A stretch of 8,177 nucleotides of DNA from the NCBI GenBank assembly GCA_964468725.1, contig CAYXVU010000257.1, forward strand, positions 1 to 8,177, in the 5' to 3' direction. The translations under genes and the position numbers were made by a program. The notes beneath the pieces were generated by a model. That model saw nothing but the letters and a program-made list of their open reading frames with translations. It had not been told where the DNA came from and searched no databases. Numbering within the stretch: the stretch's first letter is position 1; every line of letters begins with the position of its first letter. Shown here one piece after another: positions 1 through 6,921 of the stretch. The stretch comes from CAYXVU01 sp964468725 (GTDB lineage: Bacteria > Acidobacteriota > Blastocatellia > UBA7656).

Positions 1-1
1 C

Positions 2-1411
2 GACGACATCATCTCGATGCCCGACAAATGGGAATACCCCTGGTTTGCGGCGTGGGATTTGGCCTTTCATTGCGTGCCGCTGGCTTTAGTAGATTCTGAT
101 TTTGCCAAAGAGCAACTCATCCTGCTGCTGCGCGAGTGGTATATGCACCCGAACGGACAGTTGCCCGCTTACGAATGGGCGTTCGGAGATGTCAATCCGC
201 CCGTGCATGCGTGGGCGGCTTGGCGCGTCTACAAGATTGACAAGAAGCGCTGCGGCAAAGGGGATACGAAATTCCTTGAGCGCATCTTTCAAAAGCTGCT
301 GCTCAACTTCACTTGGTGGGTGAATCGCAAAGATGCAGAGGGGCGCAATGTCTTTCAAGGCGGCTTTCTCGGACTCGATAATATCGGCGTCTTTGATCGC
401 AGCGCGCCGCTGCCGACCGGCGGCTATTTGCAACAAGCGGACGGCACCAGTTGGATGGGGATGTACTGTTTGAATATGCTCGCCATCGCCATCGAGTTAG
501 CGCATCACGACCCAGCTTATGAAGACGTGGCGAGCAAATTTTGGGAGCACTTTCTTTATATCGCGCATGCCATCAATCATATCGGCAACGATGGGGGGCG
601 ATTGTGGAGCGAAGAAGACGGTTTCTACTACGACGCGCTTTGTTTGCCCGATGGCAATGGCTTCCCATTGAAAGTGCGTTCGATGGTGGGGCTGATTCCG
701 CTCTTTGCCGTCGAGACGTTGGAACCGCAGGCGCTCAGCCGGTTGAGCGGCTTCAAAAATCGGCTCGAATGGTTCATCGATAATCGCAAAGACTTGGTTC
801 AACACGTCGCCTGTATGCGCACAGCCGGACACAAAGAACGGCGTCTACTCTCTATCCTTGACCCGGAACGTTTGCGGCGCGTGCTCAAGATCATGCTCGA
901 CGAAGCCGAATTTCTCTCCGACTATGGCGTGCGCGCCCTGTCGCGTTGTCATCTGCACCAACCCTATATCTTGCACGCTAACGGCTCGGAGTATCGCGTA
1001 GATTACGAACCGGCGGAATCGAGCACCGGTCTTTTCGGCGGCAATTCCAACTGGCGCGGCCCCATCTGGTTGCCGGTGAATTACCTCCTCATCGAATCGC
1101 TGCAAAAATTTCATCACTATCTGGGCGAAGCCTATCGCGTCGAATTTCCGACCAGCTCGGGCAATCTGCTGACCCTAGAAGAGGTGGCGACAGAATTATC
1201 GCGCCGTTTGACGCACATCTTTTTGCGCGACGAAGACGGGCGTCGCCCGGTTCACGGCGCAGATAAGCGCTATCAAACCGACCCGCACTGGCGCGACTTG
1301 GTTTTATTTAATGAATACTTTCACGGCGACAATGGGGCGGGTCTCGGCGCTTCGCATCAAACCGGCTGGACGGGCATCGTCGCCAAACTCCTGCAACAGA
1401 GCGGGGAATGA
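2..1411 (+). CDS. GH63 / MGH1-like glycoside hydrolase (5' partial)
   Basis: The reading frame is open from the left edge, so the gene starts upstream and only its last 469 codons are here. An in-frame ATG at 17 is internal: the preceding codons already read DDIIS. The sequence matches the (alpha/alpha)6-barrel domain of GH63 and mannosylglycerate-hydrolase-like enzymes. Hallmarks are WEYPWFAAWDLAFH near the fragment start, DGTSWMGMYCLNML in the middle, FYYDAL, then NSNWRGPIWLPVNYLLIESL and the C-terminal GLGASHQTGWTGIVAKLL. The Asp in AAWDLAFH sits where the family's proposed catalytic acid lies; that assignment is inference. Known members hydrolyse alpha-glucosidic or mannosyl bonds in oligosaccharides or compatible solutes such as glucosyl- or mannosylglycerate. 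Bacterial long forms are about 900 residues, so roughly half is missing. The substrate cannot be deduced. The gene ends 86 bp before a convergent gene. Confidence 0.85.
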   Translation, partial: DDIISMPDKWEYPWFAAWDLAFHCVPLALVDSDFAKEQLILLLREWYMHPNGQLPAYEWAFGDVNPPVHAWAAWRVYKIDKKRCGKGDTKFLERIFQKLLLNFTWWVNRKDAEGRNVFQGGFLGLDNIGVFDRSAPLPTGGYLQQADGTSWMGMYCLNMLAIAIELAHHDPAYEDVASKFWEHFLYIAHAINHIGNDGGRLWSEEDGFYYDALCLPDGNGFPLKVRSMVGLIPLFAVETLEPQALSRLSGFKNRLEWFIDNRKDLVQHVACMRTAGHKERRLLSILDPERLRRVLKIMLDEAEFLSDYGVRALSRCHLHQPYILHANGSEYRVDYEPAESSTGLFGGNSNWRGPIWLPVNYLLIESLQKFHHYLGEAYRVEFPTSSGNLLTLEEVATELSRRLTHIFLRDEDGRRPVHGADKRYQTDPHWRDLVLFNEYFHGDNGAGLGASHQTGWTGIVAKLLQQSGE

Positions 1412-1497
1412 GAGGGATCAGAGGAGAGCTGCAATCAGATGAAGCGGTAAGCGGGTGAATCGCAACCCTCGCCTCCATTCTGTTCGAATGTCACTTT

Positions 1498-2949
1498 TCA
1501 TCTTTCGACCTTCAACCAGCGGCTGCCGGTTGCGGCGCGCCAGCGGTTCCAAAATAGAAATAGGATCGTCGGCAAGTACAGAGAGAGTCCCAACCAGATG
1601 GGCATTTCCGGATAGACATTCGGTATGCACCACAAACCGTACAGCAGCACTGACGCGCCCGTCAGGTATAGCCACCCGATCTGCGGCGCAAAGCATAAAA
1701 AGGGCAAAATCCACGCGTAATACCATGAATATCGCGGCGTCGTCACAAACAGATAGAGCCCGATCAGAGCGACCCCCGCGCTGGCAACCTCGCGCACATC
1801 GCGTTTCGCTTGCAACATCAATTTCAATCCAAGCCCGATTAATGCGATTGCCGCGCCGCCCAAAAACAACCCCGTCGGCACGGGCGCAAGCAGGCGCGCG
1901 AAACTGAGAAAGAAGTACCGCTCGCCGGTTTCAACAAAACCCTCTTCGCGGAACTCGTTCGACAGCGAAGCAAACACGCCCAGCCCGATGTTGAGATAGG
2001 GCAAATAGGCGACCACAACCGTTGCAACAAACGCTCCCATCAGTAGCAGATTGGCGCGCTCAAATAGCGCGCGCCAAATGCGTGTGAGCCAATAGCTGAC
2101 TGACCGCTTCACATCTTTGACTTCGGCGCTCTCTATCGCGCTGAAAAAAAAGACCGGCAGCACCAGCGCCGGATAGAACTTTACCATTGCCGCAAGCCCG
2201 ATGCTGATGCCCGTCAGCACAGGTCTTTTGTCTGCCCACGCCAGTAGCGCAAAGGCGAGAAAAGCGATAAAGGGAGATTCGATGTGCCCCGTGTGCGCGC
2301 CTTCGAGAATCAGCAGAGGATGCCACGCATAAACGATAGCCCGCGCCGGGTCGAGGCCGGTGCGTCGCAAAGCCAGCATCACCGCCAATACGCCGAGCAG
2401 ATCAAAGATTGACATCAGAGATTTGAAGGCGGTGACGCTCAGCGGATTGATGAGATAAGCCAGATAATAGATCGCTTGCGCGACGGGCGGATAGGGCGTT
2501 GGCGCGTAATCGCTGCGATTAATCTGCGGAAAAATCTTCTCATCGCGCAGCGGCTTCAACTCTTCTGCGCCCGGAACATATCGGTAAGGATTGATCCCGG
2601 CAGCCTGCACGCGCCCATCCCATAAATAGCGATAGACATCGGTTGACAGATAGGGTCGCTGGCTGACAAGCGGCGCGCGAAAAGCGATGGCGAAGAGAAG
2701 AACCAACACCAGCGTCGGCCACGTAGCCCAACGCGGCGCGGTCTGCGGTTTGCGCCACACCGCATAGCTTGCCAGCAAATAGATGGCAAATTGCCCAATG
2801 AAGAGGCTGATATATCCGGCGATGCCTTGGGTGAAGCGGTGTAGGTCGCGCGCCCAATAATAAAGATAGGCGCTGCCGATTCCCAATATGATGAGCGCAA
2901 GCGGCGTCGCAAGCGATTTGAACTGATCCCGTTTTTCAACCAACGTCAA
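1498..2949 (-). CDS. GT-C (GT87-like) membrane glycosyltransferase
   Basis: This 483-residue polytopic inner-membrane protein has about 11-13 predicted hydrophobic segments, among them residues 14-31, 44-64, 78-93, 179-194, 245-268, 300-316, 358-378 and 430-467. After the third helix comes TDVYRYLWDGRVQ (103-115), the acidic loop signature of GT-C enzymes that take sugar from polyprenyl-phosphate donors. It is followed by PYPPVAQ (152-158), GHIESP (221-226) and VKFYPALVLP (256-265), which fit the GT87/DUF2029 mannosyltransferase type. It probably transfers a hexose to a lipid-linked or cell-envelope glycan; donor and acceptor are unknown. The start must be non-ATG: an in-frame TAA lies at 2964-2962 and the first candidates are TTG at 2949 and TTG at 2943. 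A purine run (AGAGAGAG) just upstream of the first TTG may serve as a weak ribosome site. It is last of four same-strand genes, 171 bp after the CDF gene. Confidence 0.85.
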   Translation of the reverse strand: MTLVEKRDQFKSLATPLALIILGIGSAYLYYWARDLHRFTQGIAGYISLFIGQFAIYLLASYAVWRKPQTAPRWATWPTLVLVLLFAIAFRAPLVSQRPYLSTDVYRYLWDGRVQAAGINPYRYVPGAEELKPLRDEKIFPQINRSDYAPTPYPPVAQAIYYLAYLINPLSVTAFKSLMSIFDLLGVLAVMLALRRTGLDPARAIVYAWHPLLILEGAHTGHIESPFIAFLAFALLAWADKRPVLTGISIGLAAMVKFYPALVLPVFFFSAIESAEVKDVKRSVSYWLTRIWRALFERANLLLMGAFVATVVVAYLPYLNIGLGVFASLSNEFREEGFVETGERYFFLSFARLLAPVPTGLFLGGAAIALIGLGLKLMLQAKRDVREVASAGVALIGLYLFVTTPRYSWYYAWILPFLCFAPQIGWLYLTGASVLLYGLWCIPNVYPEMPIWLGLSLYLPTILFLFWNRWRAATGSRWLKVER

Positions 2950-2970
2950 AGCAACTCTCTCTTACCAGCG

Positions 2971-2998
2971 ACGAGTAACGAGTGACAAGTGATAAGTA
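2971..2998. repeat. Degenerate 7-bp tandem repeat, about 4 copies
   Basis: Four consecutive heptamers can be read: ACGAGTA, ACGAGTG, ACAAGTG and ATAAGTA. The tract lies in the spacer just upstream of the glycosyltransferase start and is bracketed by CTTAC (2961-2965) and GTAAG (2996-3000). It resembles the short tandemly repeated heptamers described in cyanobacteria (STRR type), but the family membership is my inference. It holds no coding frame. Confidence 0.6.
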
Positions 2999-3060
2999 AG
3001 CAGAAAGGCAGCCTGATGAAAGCTGAATACAGCAGGCAGAAACGCAACAGACTGCTATTG

Positions 3061-3088
3061 GTTCATCGTTCCTCATTCCGCGCTCATC
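3061..3088. repeat. Second heptamer tract, inverted relative to 2971-2998
   Basis: The heptamers GTTCATC, GTTCCTC, ATTCCGC and GCTCATC follow each other. The second and fourth copies match the first at 6 of 7 positions and the third at 4 of 7. The reverse complement of 3061-3074 matches 2973-2986 at 10 of 14 positions, so the two tracts form a degenerate inverted pair. Between them, GCCTG (3011-3015) and CAGGC (3033-3037) enclose a small inner dyad, CTG-N4-CAG. The spacer 2950-3120 holds no gene that I can support. Confidence 0.4.
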
Positions 3089-3120
3089 AGTTCGGCTGGT
3101 TCAGCGCTCTTCACTTTATC

Positions 3121-4068
3121 CTAATGCGGGGCGCTGTCGCGGGCGCGGGCATCGCCTTTGGAAAGGATTTGATAGAGTCGCCCGCCATCGCTCTCTTCCG
3201 GCAATTCCAATTGCAAGGTGACGTGACCGATGTTGTATTCGGAGCGTAGCATCGCTTGCAACGCTTCAAGCGTGCTTTGATAAACCGCACTCGCTTCGAT
3301 GGTGACGTGCGCCGACAACGCTTCTTTGCCGGAACTGATCGTCCAGACGTGCAGGTCATGGACATTGACGACTCCGGCGACCGATTGCAGGGTATCAATG
3401 AGGGCTTTGACGTTAATGTGCGACGGTGTGCCTTCAAGCAGGATGTTCACCGATTCGCTGATGAGTTTCCAGGCGCTGAAGACGATCAGCAAACAGACCA
3501 ACAGACTGACCAGCGCGTCGGCCAACGTCCAGCCCCATACCCATATCAGGATGCCCGCAATGATCGCGCCGACCGAACCGAGCGCGTCGCCGATGATATG
3601 CAAGAAGGCGCCGTGAATGTTCAAACTCTCTGCACGTGCAGAGTGCAACAGCCAGGCGCTCACCAAATTGACGGCCAGACCGCCGACGGCAATCCAGATG
3701 ACCTCTGCGCCGCGCACGGCTTCCGGCGATTGCATGCGTTCGAAGGCTTCGACGCCGATCAAGATCGCAATGACCACCAACGCCACGCCATTGATGAGCG
3801 CCGCCAGTATCTCCATGCGATAGTAGCCATAGGTCTTTCGCATCGTCGCCGGACGCGAGGCAAACCACATGGCCAATAGCGCCAGCGCCAGCGCCGCTGC
3901 ATCCGTGAGCATATGTCCGGCGTCCGATAGGAGAGCTAGCGAATTGGTCAGGTAGCCGCCGATGGCTTCGGCCAGCATGTAGGTGACGGTGAGCGCCAGC
4001 ACCACGATGAGCCGCACGCGATTGCGCTGCTCGTGATGGGGATGATCGTGAGCGTGGGCGTCAGACAT
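3121..4068 (-). CDS. CDF-family zinc/divalent cation efflux transporter
   Basis: This is a cation diffusion facilitator of the ZitB/CzcD/ZnT type, an inner-membrane metal/proton antiporter exporting Zn2+ and possibly Co2+ or Cd2+. From the ATG at 4068 it has 315 residues, normal for the family. A His-rich N-terminus (HAHDHPHH, residues 5-12) precedes six membrane helices. The transport site is intact: SDAGHMLTD in TM2 gives H52xxxD56 and HIIGDALGS in TM5 gives H157xxxD161. His at the first position of both sites is the zinc-type arrangement. The cytosolic C-terminal domain carries HDLHVWTISSGK (from about 237) and ends with a typical beta strand GHVTLQLELP. A GTG at 4110 would add 14 residues and overlap the bshC stop by four bases (GTGA). 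I prefer the ATG because the extension does not look family-like, but neither start has a clear Shine-Dalgarno. No metal-sensor gene is adjacent. Confidence 0.93.
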   Translation of the reverse strand: MSDAHAHDHPHHEQRNRVRLIVVLALTVTYMLAEAIGGYLTNSLALLSDAGHMLTDAAALALALLAMWFASRPATMRKTYGYYRMEILAALINGVALVVIAILIGVEAFERMQSPEAVRGAEVIWIAVGGLAVNLVSAWLLHSARAESLNIHGAFLHIIGDALGSVGAIIAGILIWVWGWTLADALVSLLVCLLIVFSAWKLISESVNILLEGTPSHINVKALIDTLQSVAGVVNVHDLHVWTISSGKEALSAHVTIEASAVYQSTLEALQAMLRSEYNIGHVTLQLELPEESDGGRLYQILSKGDARARDSAPH

Positions 4069-4106
4069 CGGGTGATACTTTAGTGCAAGCCCGCCGTTTG
4101 CGCCAT

Positions 4107-5807
4107 TCACTTCGCATTGACGACTTGCGAGGCGACGCCGCCGAGATAGACCAGCCGATGGTTGGAGTAACCGACTTCGGTCGCATCGTACAGTTCGCCA
4201 ATCAACCCGTAACCGTAACGCGACAGAAAATAGAAGACATTCAACTCGCGTTCTTGAAAATTCTTGTTCGGCATCAGCGAGGCGTAGGCGCGTTCGATCT
4301 GCCGGTAGGTGGCCTCTTCGCGATGTGCGCTGGCATGAATGAAGCGCGTGCGCAGGTGTTCGAGTTGGTAGAGCATCTTTTCGCGCGCCCGTTTGAGCGC
4401 GTCAATCACCGACCCATCACTGCGCTTGAGCGATTGTTCGAGTTTAGCGAGTTGTTCATTCAGCAACCGCTCCGTCTCTTCGAATGCCGCCGCCGTATCG
4501 CGATCAATGCTGTTTTCGACGACTTTGGTAATGGCTGCGTGCAAGCCGTCATAAAAATCGGCAAGCGCAAGTTTATGCTTCTTCATGGCCTTTTGATGGC
4601 GGCCTTCGACGAGCGTAAAGCTGGCGCGCGGCAAGACGCAGGGCTCCTGCCGACCGAGCGTGCGATAGACGACTTGCAGTTGCGCGAAGTAGGCGATCTC
4701 TGCTGGGCCGCCGATATAGGCGGCGGTCGGCAACAACCAATCCTGCACGATGGGGCGCAGGGTCACATTCGGGCTGAAACATTTCGGACACCGTTGCGCC
4801 AGTTCGATCAACTCCTGTTTCGCAAAGGTGCGCCCGGAACCTTTCACGACAAAGCGATCTTCGTGCTGCGCCATGGCGACGCGGCGCTCTTCGTCCAGAA
4901 CGAAGAGCGGAACCATATCTTCGGAGACGTGAATCTGCGCGTGGTAGCCTGCGGCCTCCAATTCGCGGCTGCGCTCGATCAAGGCGCGAGCAATCTCTGC
5001 GGACTTTTCGATGGCTTGCGCGTATAGGGGCGCGGCTACTTGCTTGAGTTCTTCATCGAGCGGGTCGAGTAACACCACGCCATAATCGCGGAAGAGGCGC
5101 GCTAGCAATTTCGCAAAGCTGCGTGCGAATCCGTCTCCGCGCCTGTAAGAAGCGCGTAAATCGGCTTCGATTTCGGCAATGAACTCCGACGGCGGCAGCA
5201 AAGCAAGGAACTCGTCAATGCTTCGTTCGATCTCTTCATCAAGGTGAACGTGACCAACGGGCGCGTCGGCGCGTCGCTCGCGCGCATCGTAGCGCACCTC
5301 TTTGACTGCGCCATCTCGATCAACCACGCGCGCGTGATTGACCTCTTCGTAATCATGATCTTCGCTGGCGATCCAGAAGACCGGCACGGCTTCAACGCCC
5401 TGCTCGCGCAAGCAGGCAGCCAGTTTGATGGCGGTCAGCGCTTTATGAATGGTGTAGAGTGGCCCGGTGAAGAGACCTGCCTGCTGACCGGTAACGATGG
5501 CGACCGAACCCGGACGGCGAAGCATCTCGATATGCGCGAAGGCGAGTTCGGATGATCCCGCTTCGCGGTTGATGCGTTCGAGCGCATCGGGTACGCGTTG
5601 GCGGTCAAACTCCTGTGCGCCGACGCGGCGGGCATGTTGGGCAAGCGGCGCAACCGCGCGCCCGTAGTCGGCATAAAATCCTGCGACCCGCTCGTAGTGA
5701 TAAAGAAAGTCTGTGAACAGCGGCGAGGTACGCGGAATATCGGTAAAGCGAATGGCGTCTGTCAGGTTTTCAGCAGCGGCTTCGAGATTTGCACAAGGAA
5801 CCGTCAT
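4107..5807 (-). CDS. bshC: Bacillithiol biosynthesis cysteine-adding enzyme BshC
   Basis: BshC is the cytosolic enzyme of the last bacillithiol step, joining cysteine to glucosaminyl-malate. From the ATG at 5807 the product is 566 residues, near the usual 540 or so. The N-terminal motif TSPLFTDFLYHYERVAGFY (from about residue 27) is the typical family opening. The Rossmann-like core has VTGQQAGLFTGPLYTIHKA (from 105), PVFWIASEDHDYEEVNH (142-158) and LRPIVQDWLLPTAAYIGGPA (350-369). A long coiled-coil region, about 442-514, precedes ERELNVFYFLSRYG (520-533). An in-frame ATG at 5870 would give 587 residues, but its codons run through one arm of a 25-bp inverted repeat, so it is unlikely. GGA lies about nine bases before the 5807 ATG. 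No bshA or bshB is visible in the window, as is common outside tight operons. The CDF gene follows directly on the same strand. Confidence 0.93.
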   Translation of the reverse strand: MTVPCANLEAAAENLTDAIRFTDIPRTSPLFTDFLYHYERVAGFYADYGRAVAPLAQHARRVGAQEFDRQRVPDALERINREAGSSELAFAHIEMLRRPGSVAIVTGQQAGLFTGPLYTIHKALTAIKLAACLREQGVEAVPVFWIASEDHDYEEVNHARVVDRDGAVKEVRYDARERRADAPVGHVHLDEEIERSIDEFLALLPPSEFIAEIEADLRASYRRGDGFARSFAKLLARLFRDYGVVLLDPLDEELKQVAAPLYAQAIEKSAEIARALIERSRELEAAGYHAQIHVSEDMVPLFVLDEERRVAMAQHEDRFVVKGSGRTFAKQELIELAQRCPKCFSPNVTLRPIVQDWLLPTAAYIGGPAEIAYFAQLQVVYRTLGRQEPCVLPRASFTLVEGRHQKAMKKHKLALADFYDGLHAAITKVVENSIDRDTAAAFEETERLLNEQLAKLEQSLKRSDGSVIDALKRAREKMLYQLEHLRTRFIHASAHREEATYRQIERAYASLMPNKNFQERELNVFYFLSRYGYGLIGELYDATEVGYSNHRLVYLGGVASQVVNAK

Positions 5808-5842
5808 GTTTTTATCCAATGCTCTGCAATCCATAAAGTTGA

Positions 5843-5910
5843 CGGTTGAGAGGGGAAGGATGAAGGTCATCGTCCGGAGCTTTCAACCTTCACCCTTCCC
5901 CTCTCAACCG
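5843..5910. repeat. 25-bp inverted repeat (hairpin) built from heptamers
   Basis: Arms 5843-5867 and 5886-5910 are reverse complements over 25 bp with one mismatch (A5860 against C5893) and an 18-base loop. Read as - strand RNA that mismatch is a U-G wobble, so the stem is fully paired in the transcript of the flanking genes. The right part splits into heptamers TTCAACC, TTCACCC, TTCCCCT and CTCAACC (5882-5909). It starts 6 bp after the aldolase stop, so a terminator or mRNA-stabilising role is plausible. The stem is followed only by TCAACTTT, not by a proper U tract, so intrinsic termination is uncertain. Confidence 0.8.
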
Positions 5911-5916
5911 AATCTT

Positions 5917-6822
5917 TTACTCAAGCTCTGCAAACAAGCCGCTGTCGCGCATAGCGGCGCTGAGGGTGGCTCTTTCGGTTTCACCAAGCGGCGCAAGCGG
6001 CAAACGCGGCCTGCCGCCGACAAACCCTGCTATCTCCAAAGCGGCTTTCAGTCCGGCGACGCCAAAGCCGACGGTGACGAGGTGGGCAAGCGGCGCAAGA
6101 CGATTTTGCAATTCGCGCGCTGTGACATGATTTCCCGCTTGCACGGCGTCGTACAACTCGACGCACGGGCGCGGTGCGACACAGGCGACAGCGAGAATCG
6201 CGCCTTTGGCTCCCATGGCCAGTGCCGGATACAAAATGCTGGCGTTGCCGGTCAGAACTTGAAAGCGAACCGGCACGCGACGCAGAGTTTCAGCCATCGC
6301 GCCCATGTTGCCTGCACTGTCTTTGATGCCGAGAAGATTGGGATGCTCGGCGAGTGCGGCAATCGTCGCTGATTCGATCACGACGCCGGTGTTTTGCGGC
6401 ACGTTGTAGAGCAGGACGGGAATCGGCGAAGCTTCCGCAACTGCTGTGAAGTGACGCCTGAACACGTCGCCGGTCATCGCACCTTTATAAAAATAAGGGG
6501 TGACGACAAGCGCGGCATCGGCTCCGACATCGGCGGCGCGGCGACAGGCTTCGCTGGCTGCCTGCGTAGAGAATTCATTAACGCCGCCGATGACTATTTT
6601 ATCGGCGGCGGCGGCACGCTTGATGGTTTTGATCACTTGCACGCGTTCGTCTGCGGACAGGTGCACGGCTTCGCCGTTCGAACCGAGCGCGACGTAGCCT
6701 GCCAGTCCGGTTTCGTTATAGCGCGCGACATTGCGAGCCAGCGCCTCGCAGTCAAGCTCGCCATTTTCATGAAAAGGTGTGGTTAGCGGCGGGAGTATTC
6801 CATTGATCTGCAGGTCTTTCAT
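5917..6822 (-). CDS. DapA-superfamily aldolase, probably 4-hydroxy-2-oxoglutarate aldolase-like
   Basis: This 301-residue protein is a complete (beta/alpha)8 class I (Schiff-base) aldolase/lyase of the DHDPS/N-acetylneuraminate lyase superfamily, soluble and usually tetrameric. The Schiff-base lysine is K167 in LLGIKDSAGN and the catalytic tyrosine is Y139 in YNVPQNTG. The substrate carboxylate loop reads GSNGE (47-51). True dihydrodipicolinate synthases usually have GTTGE and an Arg in YNVPxRTG; here the loop is GSNGE and the Arg position is Asn144. Both features are those of 4-hydroxy-2-oxoglutarate aldolase (HOGA1-like), which splits 4-hydroxy-2-oxoglutarate into pyruvate and glyoxylate. 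The pyruvate-dependent reaction type is well supported and the exact substrate is inference. No lysine-pathway gene is adjacent. The ATG at 6822 has only a weak GAG upstream. It is the first gene of the - strand run, with a promoter about 70 bp upstream. Confidence 0.88.
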   Translation of the reverse strand: MKDLQINGILPPLTTPFHENGELDCEALARNVARYNETGLAGYVALGSNGEAVHLSADERVQVIKTIKRAAAADKIVIGGVNEFSTQAASEACRRAADVGADAALVVTPYFYKGAMTGDVFRRHFTAVAEASPIPVLLYNVPQNTGVVIESATIAALAEHPNLLGIKDSAGNMGAMAETLRRVPVRFQVLTGNASILYPALAMGAKGAILAVACVAPRPCVELYDAVQAGNHVTARELQNRLAPLAHLVTVGFGVAGLKAALEIAGFVGGRPRLPLAPLGETERATLSAAMRDSGLFAELE

Positions 6823-6891
6823 GTCTCGTTGTCCGACGCGCTATACGCTCTTTTCGATTAGACGGTTTCGCTACTCATAAAGCAAGTCGAA

Positions 6892-6921
6892 ATTATAGGA
6901 GTCGCTTTTCAGCCAATGCAA
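6892..6921 (-). promoter_or_regulatory. Sigma70-like promoter for the aldolase gene
   Basis: On the - strand a perfect -10 hexamer TATAAT (6897-6892) is preceded by TTGCAT (6921-6916) with an 18-bp spacer. The -35 box keeps the TTG core only. Transcription would start near 6885, leaving a leader of roughly 60 bases before the ATG at 6822. The surrounding spacer is clearly AT-richer than the genes. Confidence 0.5.

Noticed and set aside
1476..1490. Small hairpin CATTC-TGTTC-GAATG as a terminator between the convergent genes
   Set aside because: A stem of five mostly A-T pairs followed by only TCACTTTT is too weak to call; the 86-bp gap shows nothing better.
1455..1907. 150-codon + strand frame after the glycosidase
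   Set aside because: It overlaps the C-terminal part of the glycosyltransferase on the other strand and encodes an Arg/Ser/Thr-rich product without a domain.
3011..3037. GCCTG...CAGGC dyad as a terminator after the CDF gene
   Set aside because: The stem is short and interrupted, and no T run follows it in the direction of transcription.
3256..3879. 207-codon open frame on the + strand
   Set aside because: It is antisense to the CDF gene, with composition rich in Arg, Asp and Gln typical of a reverse-strand shadow.
4083..5027. 314-codon open frame on the + strand
   Set aside because: It lies antisense to the well-supported BshC frame, its product has no recognisable domain, and its length is explained by the codon bias of the opposite gene.
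5917..6822. Naming the aldolase dapA
   Set aside because: The carboxylate-binding Arg and GTTGE loop of dihydrodipicolinate synthase are replaced by Asn and GSNGE.
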